64,000 nucleotides of DNA from Amphirosellinia nigrospora. Its lineage: Eukaryota; Ascomycota; Sordariomycetes; Xylariales; Xylariaceae. How positions within the stretch are numbered: the stretch's first letter is position 1; each line of letters begins with the position of its first letter. The translations under genes were made by a program, and so were the position numbers. The notes beneath the pieces are model-generated. The model did no database searches. It worked only from the letters and a program-made list of their open reading frames with translations, and had not been told where the DNA came from. The DNA lies in the NCBI GenBank assembly GCA_004123355.1, contig SCHM01000005.1:868001-932000 (forward strand), read 5' to 3'. This document shows, piece by piece, positions 12,162 to 23,718 of this stretch.

Positions 12162-13225
12162 ATGTCGGACCATCAATGGCCGGAGTCAATGCGCAAGCGG
12201 TTGCGAGAAGAGGAGGAAGACGGCGCTGCCAACCCCCAACTTGGCTTCACCGAACATCGCAACGTAAGTATCATGATCCATCCTATGTTGTGAGACGGGC
12301 CATCAGTGCGGCCTGACAAACCAATCCAAATGAACGAGGGGCAAACGAGTAGCTAACGTCTTATCAGAAACGCCTACACACTCTCCCGTTGCGAGCGCCG
12401 CCGCGACATAAACGATGGTATGGCCGCCGGACTTTCCCCCACACAACACCATCACTCCCTCCAATTCCGATTCCGACCCGGAAGATGCGCGGACGTATCA
12501 AGCGTCAACGATGCCGCCGATGGACGTCGATCAGGATGCCGATATGGCTGTTGACGGCCCCCCTGCGTCCGACTCGCTTCAGCCCGGTTCTGTGCGACTC
12601 GGCGTAGTCGCTCCGAACGCCGTTGGACGAATGCCCACGCCCATTCATTGCACGTTTGCAGCCCAGGTTCGCGGTAACAATTGGAACGAAGGCAGCAGTC
12701 TCACCACCATGCAAAACGGAAACACCATGGCCTCGTCCCAAACGTATCCGCACCAAGACCCTTCGATTCCCGGTCGCTTGACGGAACAACCGAGTGGTCT
12801 ATGGTGCAGAACCGCCGCTTACCGTCCCTATTAGTGAAAATGGCGGCGAGGATGCGCCGTCGAGTCCTAACATGGTGCTAGATAGTTGTTCCCCCGTCAT
12901 GGCTCAGCTGCAACGCCCCATTCTACCACACATGGCACACACGACGAATCCACATGCGATACCACTTCATCCCAACATCCGCATGTCTCCACAACCTAGC
13001 GACACGGACGCCGCCATGATGGACACGGATGGCGGCTCGCCCTCATCGGCACCAGCCACGCCGTCGCCCCGTGGGAAGTATGGTCACACCCGCAGCAAGC
13101 ATACTCTCAACAACTGGACAATTGAACCCGGCATGAAGAAAAGTCTCAGTATAGGGTACCGAGCCGACTGCGAGAAGTGCCGGATGAAGATTCCCGGACA
13201 TTTCAACCATATCATCCTCTCGTAG
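12162..13225 (+). CDS. Conserved fungal protein with C-terminal CxxC motif
   Basis: The start at 12162 opens MSDHQWPESMRKRLREEEED. Exon 1 ends at 12263 with a GTAAGT donor, and the intron closes at 12367. The middle is low-complexity and rich in Ser, Pro, Asp and Met; it includes DSDPEDARTYQAS, MPPMDVDQDADMAVDG and GRMPTPIHCTFAAQVRG. The last 45 residues carry HTLNNWTIEPGMKKSLSIGY followed by RADCEKCRMKIPGHFNHII. I recall this layout from proteins annotated only as hypothetical across Pezizomycotina; no function is known to me. The CEKC pair and the two His after it might bind a metal. Frame changes near 12425, 12770 and 12825 separate pieces that clearly belong to one protein, so assembly indels are likely. 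The gene converges on the COX14-like gene downstream. Confidence 0.7.
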
Positions 13226-14606
13226 GACGGAGACGACGCCATGAGGCGCACCTGGCATCGGGATATCATGAGCACCGACGCTCGACGTGGCTTTTCCATG
13301 TTTCGTCTAGTACGGAGCGAGACGGACGTTTCCAAGGTGAAGCTCTGGGACGATATCTCGTCGCCCTTCAGCCCAATGGCCTTAAGTCGCTAAAATCTCG
13401 GATTCACAAAGCACATAAACATTCGGGTAGAGATAGGCATACCTGCGATACAGAGGTCTCGTCTCTGGCACCCTAGCTTTGGAAGAGGCCATCTGGGGTC
13501 TGACCATCCAGGACCGGAAACCGGACGCCTGCCAGTTTGATACCTGCGTCTACTTTGCTGCTCCAGCAGCATGATCCGCATTTTTCTTTTCAGTCCCCTA
13601 GTGTACCCCTACGAACTTGTCAACCTCGTGGGGTGCTGGAGCCACTCGCTATACGATATTATAATACTCCCACTCTTTCCGCTTCCATCGTCGCAGCCGC
13701 AGACGCATACATTCTCTTATTAGTATAATCGCCCTTTTCCCATCAGTCATTCGTTTTGTTCTCACTATACCCAACTGGTCATTCGTTTCAGCATTTCCGG
13801 GTTCGAGTATCTGTCAGGATGACAGAGGTACATCACATAGCATACAGCATTAAGTCGCGAGGCATCCGGAAAATAGGGGACAATTTGGGAAACCAACGGG
13901 ATGGGGCCAGAATCACACAGCGGGAGGAGAATTTGTCTGTTGCTTCCTCCAGCTATCGGCGTTTTTTTTTTCTTTAGACGGGGATACGGCGTTTATATTG
14001 GCTGTCGACGGCGATTGACATGGGACGCCTATTTACCTTGTAGCGTTTTTTTGCTTTTTTTGTTGGTTTTGTCTAATATGCACAAACCATTAGTGCGGGG
14101 ATTATCATCCCGGTAACAGGTCTTAATAAATCAGCTTTACGGTCTGAATTTCTCATGTGTTTGTTTATATGCTGTGCATGCATGCTTTTCTTGGTCCACC
14201 CAGATGACGTTGCCTGCAAATGCTGGTACACGAAAGGGGAGATATAGTATAACTGGATACCGAATTGGCCCAAACCCCATGACTAGGCGGTAAGTAGAAT
14301 GACATGAACGCCTCATGAATGCACCGGCTGTCTAGATGTACCTAGGTAGGTATGCATACGATGACGATGATTGTTATGATACAAAAAGCTGAGCTTCTCT
14401 TGGGAGAAGAAATATACGATGGTAATGTATCTCCTTCCCATCCCATCCCATGCGTGCGTTTCAACTATGCTGGGATCTGGACAAGTCGCGGGACTCTCCA
14501 ATACACAGCACACGCCGTTGCCCCTTTTCAGCAACAACGTAGTCCTACACGATTTAATTTTCTTTAATTAAATAAATGCCACGGGGGCATCGTATCGTGT
14601 GGCAGA
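13226..14606. other. Intergenic between convergent genes
   Basis: Holds the two 3' ends. T-rich stretches near 13968-13977 and 14047-14065 fit 3' UTR sequence. A TACCTAGGTAGGTA palindrome lies at 14339-14352. No gene seen. Confidence 0.5.
14339..14352. repeat. TACCTAGGTAGGTA dispersed palindromic motif
   Basis: Same motif family as at 18412, 24953, 38949, 50547, 56274, 63505 and 63771 in this window. All copies lie outside genes. Confidence 0.6.
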
Positions 14607-15682
14607 CTACCAAAGCCAACCCTTCTTCTTCCCACTACCCTCCGACGCTGTGTTATCGAGCCCGACCTGATCCAGCGGCCCCCCCTCCGCTGGTTATCGC
14701 GCTCCGAGTCAAAGGCGGCCTTGGCCTTATCGCGGAGCGCATCGCCGACGTTATCTTGTGACGTGGCGCTGGTGCTGGAGTTGGTAGGACTCCTCCAGCG
14801 ATCATCGGAAGCCTGCGCATCGTCCTCTTTCTTCAGCCCGCCGAATAACCACCCCGTGACACCCCCTTCGTCGTTGTTGTCGTCGTCGTCTCCGCCTCCG
14901 GCACAGGTCCGCTGGCGGCGGACTCCCACGCGCCGGGGGTTTGGGGCGCGGAGAGGATCGAGGGCAGCGTGATGCCGGCCTCCTTGGCCTTCGCCGTGGC
15001 CTCTTCGACCAGGGCGACTTGTTCGTCCGTGGCGGTCCCCGTCATGTATGCTAGCCGCGCGCCTCTAGACTGTCTTCTCTTAATTGTTTTTGGAGTGTGA
15101 AGAACTCGTTGCGCCGCTTGCGGTTGTACACCATCATGTCGGCTGTTGCGTAGACTGTGACGAGGAGGGCGATACCTAGAAGGGAGAAGTGTTAGTCGAG
15201 AGGGTTTTGCAGGTGAGTATCTTAGGAGGCGGGGTGTGTGTGTGGGTTGAGAGAGGATATGGCATCGGCGAGAAATGACCACCGCACGTTATCTCACAAA
15301 CTTCGATCGTGGAGGAATCGACCAAGATAGATATATAGACTAGACATACCGCTGAACCCGATCAACCCATGACGGTAAACTTATGCGCGGCATCGAACAG
15401 CCGCCTCGAGCTACCGATGACCTGGTCCATGCGGGAGACGCTGTGCTGCTTGGCGGCGAGGTGAGCGGCGCGCAACCGCCGCACCCGCTCGTCCATGGTC
15501 TCCTGCGGCATCGCCCTCCGCGGCAGGGTTGGCTGCTTTTGCTGTTGCTGCTGCTGTTGCTGTTGTTGAGTGGCGACATTCGGACTGCTGGCGGACTTGG
15601 CGTTGGCGTGTGGTCTGTTGGAGGTGAAGCGTGTTGCGTCGGCCACGGTGCGTGGGCTACCGCTGCTGTTGCGAGTGGCCAT
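14607..15682 (-). CDS. COX14-like mitochondrial protein (cytochrome oxidase assembly type)
   Basis: The ATG at 15682 starts a Ser/Gln-rich leader containing ADATRFTSNRPHA, a polyQ tract (about 15540-15570), and the block ETMDERVRRLRAAHLAAKQ. A 174-bp intron (15176-15349) splits a single membrane helix, GFSGIALLVTVYATADMM, which is followed by VYNRKRRNEF. The rest is a soluble tail (YMTGTATDEQVALVEEATAK, then GWLFGGLKKEDD). This order matches the fungal COX14/Cytochrome-oxidase-assembly family (PF14880 type). Those are inner-membrane proteins that hold newly made Cox1 in assembly intermediates; the family link is from memory of the motif set. Frame slips of one base occur at 15366-15368, about 15055-15062 and 14862-14866, each in a short G/C run. 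The likely stop is at 14607-14609 after KKGWLW. An essential-type gene so interrupted points to sequence errors. Confidence 0.7.
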
Positions 15683-18600
15683 GATTTTTTTAATCTTTTT
15701 TATTTTATTTTTAAAACTCCAATTCCCTTATCAATTCTTTTTCGCTATTGTCTCGGCTGGAACCTCATTCGGGGGAGCCGTATATCGCGGTGGGTAGAGT
15801 CGGAGGGTCGTGGTGGTGGGTGTGTGCTTTTACGAGTGCGAGCGATCGATGGCCGTTGGGAATCGGAATTATATCTTAGGTTGTATTAACGTACGACTGG
15901 TTGGCGGTTGAAGCTGAATTTTTTGGAGCTTGTTCACTGGTGATGGATGCTAGTCGCCGGTACGTACCTTTCCCTGCCAAAGGCGGGGCATGGTTACGTT
16001 ATCTGGATACATGTATTTCAACTTTCTATTCTTCGTCGGTGATCAATGGTTCACCATTATTGACTAATACCTAGTGCTTGAATTTCTTGTATATTATTCA
16101 TCTATTCACTCCTTGCCTGCTATGGCCAATGGGCTGTGCTAAGGTATGTTTGTAAAGGCACCCATTCCATGCCCGCTCAGCCAACTTAGTGCACCCCCGG
16201 TTTAAAGGAACTATGAGATGTTGGCAAAGCCAAGCTTGCATTCAGAACAAGTTAAACCCGACCGTTTTCTTTTTTCCCTTTTTTTAAATTAAGCCTGGTC
16301 TTGGCTCTAATAATATCACTTCACTCTGAATTCAATCTACCTCCTAATTTAGAGTTGCCCTTTGAGTGTCTAGCTTTCAATGAGAGCCTAACTTTTTCGA
16401 GACACAACCCCTCAAAAATAGTAGTAAGATATAGTCCGCTTCGCTTACCATAGCTCAAGTAATATCGCATCTTGTTTATTTCGATTGGCCCTATTGTCTT
16501 CCGCTTCGTCTATTCAATTGAACGCCATCATGGTTTGGGGTGAAGCCTTGTCTTCTCCTACTTAAACCATATAAGCACGTGTTTTCGTAACATAAAACTA
16601 TAAGATGGTGACAAGCGAAACTTCTCAATTATGCACCTTGCGTCGATTACTACATCTTGCAGATGATAGAGCGCGATTGGTCTCCCTTGGGAACCAATAC
16701 GGTGCTCTACTAGTCACCCTACGACGCTTGAACTAACACCTTTCGTTAATCTCTCTGTTATTCTACTTCGATATGGCTCGAGTTGTACCGCATCTGGAAA
16801 TCTAGAAACGTTCCAACGCCACAATAGCTTCACTGTCATGGAGTAACACACTATAAGGGCTCAGTTACACGGCTTAGAAGAGGCGAAAAAAAAGAAAGAA
16901 ACCCCTTTAATTGAAGATGGACGACCGGGATGGAATATAGTTTATTCTAGACAAAAGTAATCGACCAGATACTGGAAACCGCTCTTGGTCTCAGCCTTCT
17001 TGGTTTTAGTGCTAGGAAATGAAGGCGCTTTATCATTTATATTGTGCAGAAAGAAGGAACCATTTTCTTTAGCAAGCACGTTCATCCGTGGCTGTCTTTC
17101 AACAGAAGCTCAGCAAAGGGCGGGCATCATTTTCATAACCGCAGTGGTTTGATACTTCCCAATAATACTAATAAATGAAGACCTCACGTCATTTGAATTA
17201 TACAAGAAGAAACAACGACATTCTCTCGAAAGCATGTTTTCTAGTGACTATCTCTCTATAAATTACAATCTCCCATCTTCTCCCATCTTCATTCTTCCAT
17301 CTTCACTTCATTCCCCCCTTCGTCTCCCGCCTCTCCCTTGAGAACTCCATCTTCATGCTGCATTCTCTAGTTGAGTCGGCGCGCTGCCTGCATGTCTTTC
17401 CGTCATGTCTTTTATCCCAGTCTTCCCATTTCACCTTTCTCCTTTCCTGGCATCCTACTCTTCCTAACTCAGACACATCTTTGCCTTGTCCAGTCAATTT
17501 TATGCAAAAACTTCTATATCAGGCCAATGGTATATAGAATGGAATGCCTCAAGTGTTTCCTCCGTCCACAAGTCAGTGGCTGCTCATAAAGGTGGTGAAG
17601 GGTCACTGCGGACCCCTTCAGTTACAGGAAGAAACGACATTCTGAGGGTTCAGAGCCCGCTGATGACCAGATCTTTCCGAGGCCCTTCCCCACATTGGTC
17701 AGCTTTAAGCTGACCTCCCACCACGAACGTTTCCCAGGTCATAATAGAGCAGGCTCGGCCGCCTCTGCGTCACAAATACAACCGAATACCACCGATCGTG
17801 AGTGACCTGGTTTTTCCCACTGTTAGCTAACCGTCACTAACATGTTTTTCCCACTCTCAGGCTCTCCAACGGCAACCCCGTCAGCTCTTGGTATCGATGA
17901 CAGCGGACGACACGTCGGTCTTGTTTCGATATCAAACCCACCTTCACATCGCCAAATCCCCTGGAGTCATCATACTACCCTGCACGGTTGCGATCCGATA
18001 CAAAACAAACTACCTGTCACGATGCCGGACATTGTCTCATCACGTCAAACTCGACATCAGTCAACGTCATTCGACAAAAAAACGTCGACCCTGCTCTTTG
18101 GGCGCTCCCCGACTTAGCATTTTCCATATGCTTATTGTATCCAATGCGTGCGCCGAATCGCCGCATCGTTTTGGTTGGCCATGGACAGTGCAAGATGGTA
18201 TTGTGCGAGCTAGGCTAGGTCAAGCAGTGGTCTGAAGGGTTTTAAGGGTCGGAAGTAGATCTTGGGTATATTGCTCGGCAGACTTGGGGCAACAATAGTG
18301 TCAGACTATGGAGAACAGGATCATGGAGCAGACACTAATAAACGCAAAGCTTCCTCCATTTCAATGTTGAGACCCATACGCATGATGCGTTGACGCGTAA
18401 CGTGAATGACCCTACCTAGGTAGGTAAATCATAAACATGTGCCCTCTTACATGCCTCAGTTTTAGCCAAACTGCAGCTGTTGTGATCAACTCGCTGAGAT
18501 CTATCGCTAGAAGGCCTTCTTTCATCATAGGCAAGTTTGGAGACCCAACCCACAATGGTTATGCTGTCCTAGCAGCGGACATTCAGTTATTAATAGGAAG

Positions 18601-19463
18601 AAACGACGATCGATGTGGAAAAGAAGAAAATGGTGCAACAAAGTTGGAATCAATAAGAAACACATACCCAACCAAGCGGTGGCGAAAAGTGGAGAAGCTT
18701 TGCGCTAAACCCAGATCGTCACTAGTTACCAAATCGCGACTGCATCAACACAAAACAGCATTTGGCCGACAATATTTGGTATTATACTTTCATATAATAA
18801 GCCGAACAGCAACTTTCAACTTCATATACACCAGTTTGACATCAGAAATAGCTCCGCCAGAGTACTCTTGTGACCGCCAGATTAGTAGTTGGGTCGGTGA
18901 CGACCAGCGAATCCCTGGTGTTGTATGTTTTTCTCCTTTTTTGGCTAATTTTGCAAAGCGCAATCACACACAGGAGGATTGAATATCTTTTTCTGCTGTT
19001 CACCTTGATCGCTACCTTATATGTAGTAGAGAGACTCTAACCCGTTGTCACCACATGTCATAGCTCTCTCTACATATACCTTTGGTAAAGCGATCCACAC
19101 CGCAATTCGGCAGAATGCTTACCCGATTTGGAGAAATAGCTGTGGACATGGTTAAACTTCCACGAATAGACCAACAGCATCTCAAGTTTTGTAATCGACC
19201 ACCCAGAAGTATGGACAATGAACGTGAATAAGTTTCGTGCGATCTTTGAGATATCCTAGCCCCCATTGCCAATGTTGGGGAACGGACCCAGATCGGCCGC
19301 CAAGCCCTCATAGATTCGGTTCCGTTCTCAGTCACGATGTAGCATTCTAGCGGGGTCGTTTTTGGGGGAAGGGAGTGTTACGTTAAGCTCTTGGTTTCAT
19401 ATATATCGTATAGATTTTAATCTGTTACTACTTCGTAATTATGAATAGGGCTTGCACACATCA
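15683..19463. other. Gene-free stretch of 3.8 kb
   Basis: Contains the promoter of the COX14-like gene at its left edge. An open frame of 181 codons at 18437-18982 and overlapping frames at 17842-18235 show no domain, signal or codon bias, and I do not call them genes. A pyrimidine-rich run lies at 17270-17345 and a TACCTAGGTAGG motif at 18412-18426. Confidence 0.45.
18412..18426. repeat. CCTACCTAGGTAGGT dispersed palindromic motif
   Basis: A longer version of the palindrome at 14339, nearly symmetrical around CCTAGG. Confidence 0.6.
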
Positions 19464-20925
19464 TGCTTCGAATCTCTCAATTCTGGATAGGGCTGGTGGC
19501 CCTGACCAGCTCTGTGCCAATCGATGCCTTGATCGCTTCACCTCCCCAGCCTCAATGGCCGAGAAACTTACACTTAAAGGGCTGAAAAACATAATTGCAT
19601 TGTAAGGAATATTGACTGAAGCCCGGTGCCAAGTTGAACATCTACGGCACTTTCATTGACTCTACTTATAACCTATCCCTTACTGTCCGTACTGTCACCT
19701 GCCTTGGCACAAGTTAACTCTTACATAGTGGCGACTCCTTCACAGACGTGGGCTACTCGCCTGCGATCTCCCCACAACCTAACCCGGGGAACTACGAGGG
19801 CAACCCTCCGCCTCCGGGACATCAAGCTGCTACACATCGAACTATGTGCAAGTCCTCAGCTCGCAGCTAAACAAGACTTTCGTGTCGCTATACGACCTAG
19901 CTCATTCGGGCGCCGTCGTAGACGGGGACCTGGTGGATCCGTATGAGAGCGAGGATAACACGTTCGTCCATCAGGTGAGCGACAAGTTCCTGCCGTACTT
20001 CTCGAACGGCAGATTACCGCGGGAAACGGGACGGCGGAAAATATTGAACGGAGAGGGTGGGAAGGGAAGAATACGCTCGTCGTGTCGTGGTTTGGGATCA
20101 ATGATGTCGATCGCGCCATGGGTGGTTATTGGCCTCGTAAGTCGAGAGATCTAGTGAGGGTCGGAATGAAGTATGCTGAAACGCGCAGTCGATCCGCTCT
20201 GGGAAACGAAAGCCCCTAAGATGAGACTCTCTATTCACCGGATTAGAGAAAGTGAGTAGTAGCCCATCTGCCGCTACGCAGAGAACTCCTCCGTACCTTA
20301 GCCATGCAAGACGATAACTCACTAACAATCGACGCAGGTCCGCAAAGAAGGCGCAGAAAACTTCGCCATCTTGAACCTTCCGCCATACTGGCTTTCTCCT
20401 TCCGTGCAGGCATACGAGAACGCGACGTACACTCAGCTGGCGAAGAACCGGACCCTGCTATGGAACCAGGAACTAGGAAAGCACTTTCAAACGTGGCAGC
20501 GCGCTCATCGCTCGAATGCTAAAATCGTAGATACGTTTTCGTTGTGGCTTAATATGACGGAAAGACCGCGAGACTACGGCTTGAGCCAGGTGACAACTGA
20601 CTGTGAGGCGTATATTGGGTAAGAGTTCTCCATTCACCATTTTCTATGCAGAGTATTCATTTCTAAGACGCAATTCTGATCACTTCGATAGCGGCTATTG
20701 GCCGGCGGGCGATCTGAATTTCTGGAACGCGACCTGCCCGGCCCCGATGAAGGAATACTTGTGGTTGGACTGGGTTGTAAGTTACCATCCCCGGCCAGGC
20801 ACTGAATGAGCGTCGGCTAATTAATCCCAAAGCATCCCACTTTCACCGTCCATCAACACGTTGCGAAACTGATCGTACAGACAATGAGATTAAAAGGGAA
20901 TAGGGGTTCATATAAAAGTATTTAA
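19464..20925 (+). CDS. GDSL-type acetylesterase, carbohydrate esterase family 16-like
   Basis: The first ATG at 19464 gives a hydrophobic leader (MLRISQFWIGLVALTSSVP), so the enzyme is likely secreted. Catalytic blocks are visible in order: GDSFTDVGYS with the nucleophile Ser, HSGAVVDG, SWFGINDVD (GxND block), and at the end WLDWVHPTFTVH with the Asp and His of the triad. Introns are clear at 20137-20188, 20252-20337, 20619-20691 and 20777-20832; the stop is at 20923-20925. CE16 enzymes remove acetyl groups from xylo-oligosaccharides and related plant cell-wall sugars outside the cell. The middle reads EKVRKEGAENFAILNLPPYW, a typical CE16 stretch. The frame changes near 19580, 19720, 19835, 19995 and 20225. 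That is more than in its neighbours, so true decay is possible. The intron near 19600-19710 is uncertain. Confidence 0.75.
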
Positions 20926-21669
20926 AACAGCGCCGCCTAAATAAGAACTACCTTTACTCTCGTAAACAAACCATCCAACACATACGTAATCCGCCTCACC
21001 AGTTATCAATAAACACGTCATCGCATTCGTAATTGTTGGCTATATCTCAACTTCTTATCGTTGGTATTTAATATTGCTAACGCGCAGTATCCAACGTCTA
21101 TATTGGGGTTGTCGCATGTTGGAGTTTGTAGTATTTGAGAAGAAGACGGTCATAGATCTTAAGTATGCCCAAAACAATATGTTGCGTCGATTACAGATGC
21201 TCATGATTACGGATCTAGAAAACCGTTCAGAGCAATTAGTCTTACACAAATGTTCACTTAACCGGAATAATTCGAATGTTAGTTGTGTTTATAACGTCAA
21301 TTCTCTCAATACCCAGCTCTCAATCATTCAATTCCGTCGGTGACGCCAATGCCCGACGCTCATCAATCCAAACCGTTTCTCATATCTCGTTGCTCATCAT
21401 CATGACCATGCCAGCGTCCATAACGCCCGTTATCCCCATCCCACTGGACATTGTTGTCCATCCCTCCCCGCACGCACACAATCAAACAAAAAAAAGCACG
21501 AGGCTCAAATCAAAGGGTATAGCCATACAATAAACGAAAGCCACTAAAACATAAACATCACCAATTTTCCTAGCAACCTTCTCTCTTTATTCAGAGAAGC
21601 GTTTATACAGGTGGCCTACGGCCCCACAGGAAAAGAATAGATAGGCGTTATCACCCAGTCCGTGCCCGG
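20926..21669. other. Intergenic between convergent genes
   Basis: Holds the 3' ends of the esterase and the HMG-box gene. A/T-rich, no gene seen. Confidence 0.5.
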
Positions 21670-22777
21670 TTATTCGAATAGAATCCCATCAATCGGGTCC
21701 CAATTGACCCCCTCAAACGCGGCCTCCGCTTCTGGGGGAGTCTCATCGTGCTGATGCTCTCGCGGCTAAGGCGGCCCGTTCGTGTCTTGGCCCTGTTCCA
21801 AGGCCCCCAGCTCGTAGGCCGGGGCTTGTGCCGCAGGGTCTGGGACAGGACGGCTCCCCAGGGGAAGGAGGAGCTGTTGACTATCCGGACGCTGGCTCTG
21901 GTCAGAGTGGCCGGGCGCCGGGCGGGCGGGGGGCGGCGTGAGCGGCGATTGCCGGCCAGTCGGGAGTATGGTCTCCTTTCTTCGTCGCTCATACCAGCCC
22001 ATTTGTCCCTTATTATATCCGCTGCGAGAGATGAGTTAGTATAGATGATCAATCACGAAAATGGGTAACGAGTGGGAACTTGGACTTACTTATATCCTTC
22101 TTTGATCGGCCCGGGTTCGCCTGCTTGACGAGCGGAAAGTGGTGCGCCCGGAACGCCGTGAAGTCGTCAGGCGTCTTGACTTGCCTCCTTTCCTTGGTTA
22201 AGGCGGGCCGAAGAGGAGAAGGCTCCTGCGGCGCCTCGGGAGGTTGTGCGAAGTTGGGCTGAGGCGCGTCAACCCGGGGGAGGTGGTTTGGTTGTTCCGG
22301 TGGCTGGAACAATGGCGGGACCAGCATCGGTAGTGCGAAGCCCGGAACCACCTGGGCTTCGCAGGGCCGGGTCGCCTGGATATCGGCCAAGCTGGCCAGA
22401 TATATCCGGTTTACGTTCGCTGAGTCCACGTAGAACTCGACCGGGTGGCCGAGAATCGAGCTGGAAAGTTACGAAAAGGGGTCAGCAAAATGATAATGTG
22501 TCATACAGTGGTAGAATAGTGCGGGAGTTGCATGACTCGAGGTAATAGGGACAACAAAAATAGAATGTATAAAGACAACATGCACATGAGTTTTGAATGT
22601 AAAAGAGAGGAATGCTTACCCGGCAAAGCTCGCCGCCGTAATTTGCCCCTCTACGTCGAGGTTCCGGTGCATCCAAGCTGGGATCTTGACGATCCCGGTT
22701 GTACCGTCCAATTGGACCGATATGAGCTCGAGAAGACCGCCCAAAAAGTTGTCGTCGACGTTGTTGGCGAACGACAT
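21670..22777 (-). CDS. HMG-box protein resembling MAT1-2-1 class
   Basis: The ATG at 22777 starts MSFANNVDDNFLGGLLELI. Exons are 22777-22620, 22460-22090 and from 22021 on, with clean GTAAGC and GTAAGT introns (22461-22619 and 22022-22089). The second exon ends in a basic lead (ALTKERRQ) and the first half of an HMG box: FRAHHFPLVKQANPGRSKKD. The third exon continues DIIRDKWAGMSDEERRPYSR. The second intron falls in the codon after KKDI, in phase 1. That is the place where MAT1-2-1 (MATA_HMG) genes of Pezizomycotina carry a conserved intron. The usual NAYILYR of helix 1 is replaced by DFTAFR. The C-terminus is Pro/Gln-rich and, in the best frame, ends in an acidic GVNWDPIDGILFE. Frame changes lie near 21955 and 21770. 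The product should bind DNA in the nucleus. The usual MAT neighbours (SLA2, APN2) are not in the window, so a non-MAT HMG gene is possible. Confidence 0.6.
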
Positions 22778-23690
22778 GTTGAAATGTTAGGATATGGTTC
22801 GGATATCCTTTGTTGGTGATATTAGGGGGGGAGTCGGCAAATAAGAGAAGCAAGTTGTGTCGTGTTGCTTTTGGAAGATGGGTGTTGGGAACTGCTCGCG
22901 GCGTACAAAAATAGAATAGGGGTTAGGAGTGTGATTCGATGATTAAAGATGTGTATGGGATATCGATTCAAGATGTGGTCGTAAAAGTCGATGAAGAATG
23001 ATATAGAAAATATGATGTAGGAGTAATGGAGGAAGAGAGATTTTAGACAGGACATGTTAGGCTTTAAATAGTGCTCTCTGTTTGTTTACGCGTCTGTTCG
23101 CCTGCGAAGAGTTTAATAGATTATACTGAGTAGGTACGCTGTTATAGGCACTACCTATCGGTATTTACAGAAGGCAATGCTTGTTTGTTGTTGTGCTTGC
23201 GTATAATCGTGTAGTTGTTGAGCTAACTATATGTAAGTTCAAAGGCTATTACTTATATAAGTTTCGGTAACTGTCTTTTGTTGTTTTCTGTTGGTCATGA
23301 GGGTGATATATTCTTACCAACAAGGGGTACCTGCCTCCTTTTTCTTGCTCGGCGGTATCTTAACACCTAATTTTGCCTGCTGAGAGCTTAGTTGATAATT
23401 CGTTTGGTTTCTAGACTTCCCCAAGACCCAAGGGCGGACCAGAACGAATAGATAGATACAGTAATGTTACAAATACTACAATATGAAGTAGCTACCTAGT
23501 AATTGATCAAACGACGTCAACATCACAATACCAGGCGCCAACTGCAAACCACTGTCCATTTATGGCCACGCATGGGTTTGATACTTCACTCTATGACCCT
23601 TGTATCTCATACATTAACATAAGCTTCCTCGAATTGAGTTCTAGAACCCTCTCCATATCTACAATCGCCCGAAACTCCTTCCTAGACATA

Positions 23691-23718
23691 TTGACTGTGA
23701 GTCATTGACTGTGAGTCA
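23691..23718. promoter_or_regulatory. Tandem pair of TGAGTCA (Gcn4/AP-1-type) sites
   Basis: A perfect 14-bp direct repeat (TTGACTGTGAGTCA, two copies) gives TGAGTCA at 23698-23704 and 23712-23718. TGAGTCA is the core site of the Gcn4/CpcA and AP-1 bZIP families. It lies about 0.9 kb upstream of the HMG-box start and 1.8 kb upstream of the FAD oxidoreductase. Confidence 0.4.

Noticed and set aside
17842-18235. Three overlapping plus-strand frames that might be pieces of one gene
   Set aside because: Pieces do not form a recognisable protein in any order and lack conserved motifs.
18437-18982. 181-codon open frame on the plus strand
   Set aside because: No domain, signal peptide, membrane helix or codon bias; composition is that of random A/T-rich DNA, and no supporting intron or promoter signals.
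19048-19335. Minus-strand frames of 95 codons with protein-like stretches
   Set aside because: Parts of two frames look coherent, but I could not tie them to any family; too weak to call a gene fragment.
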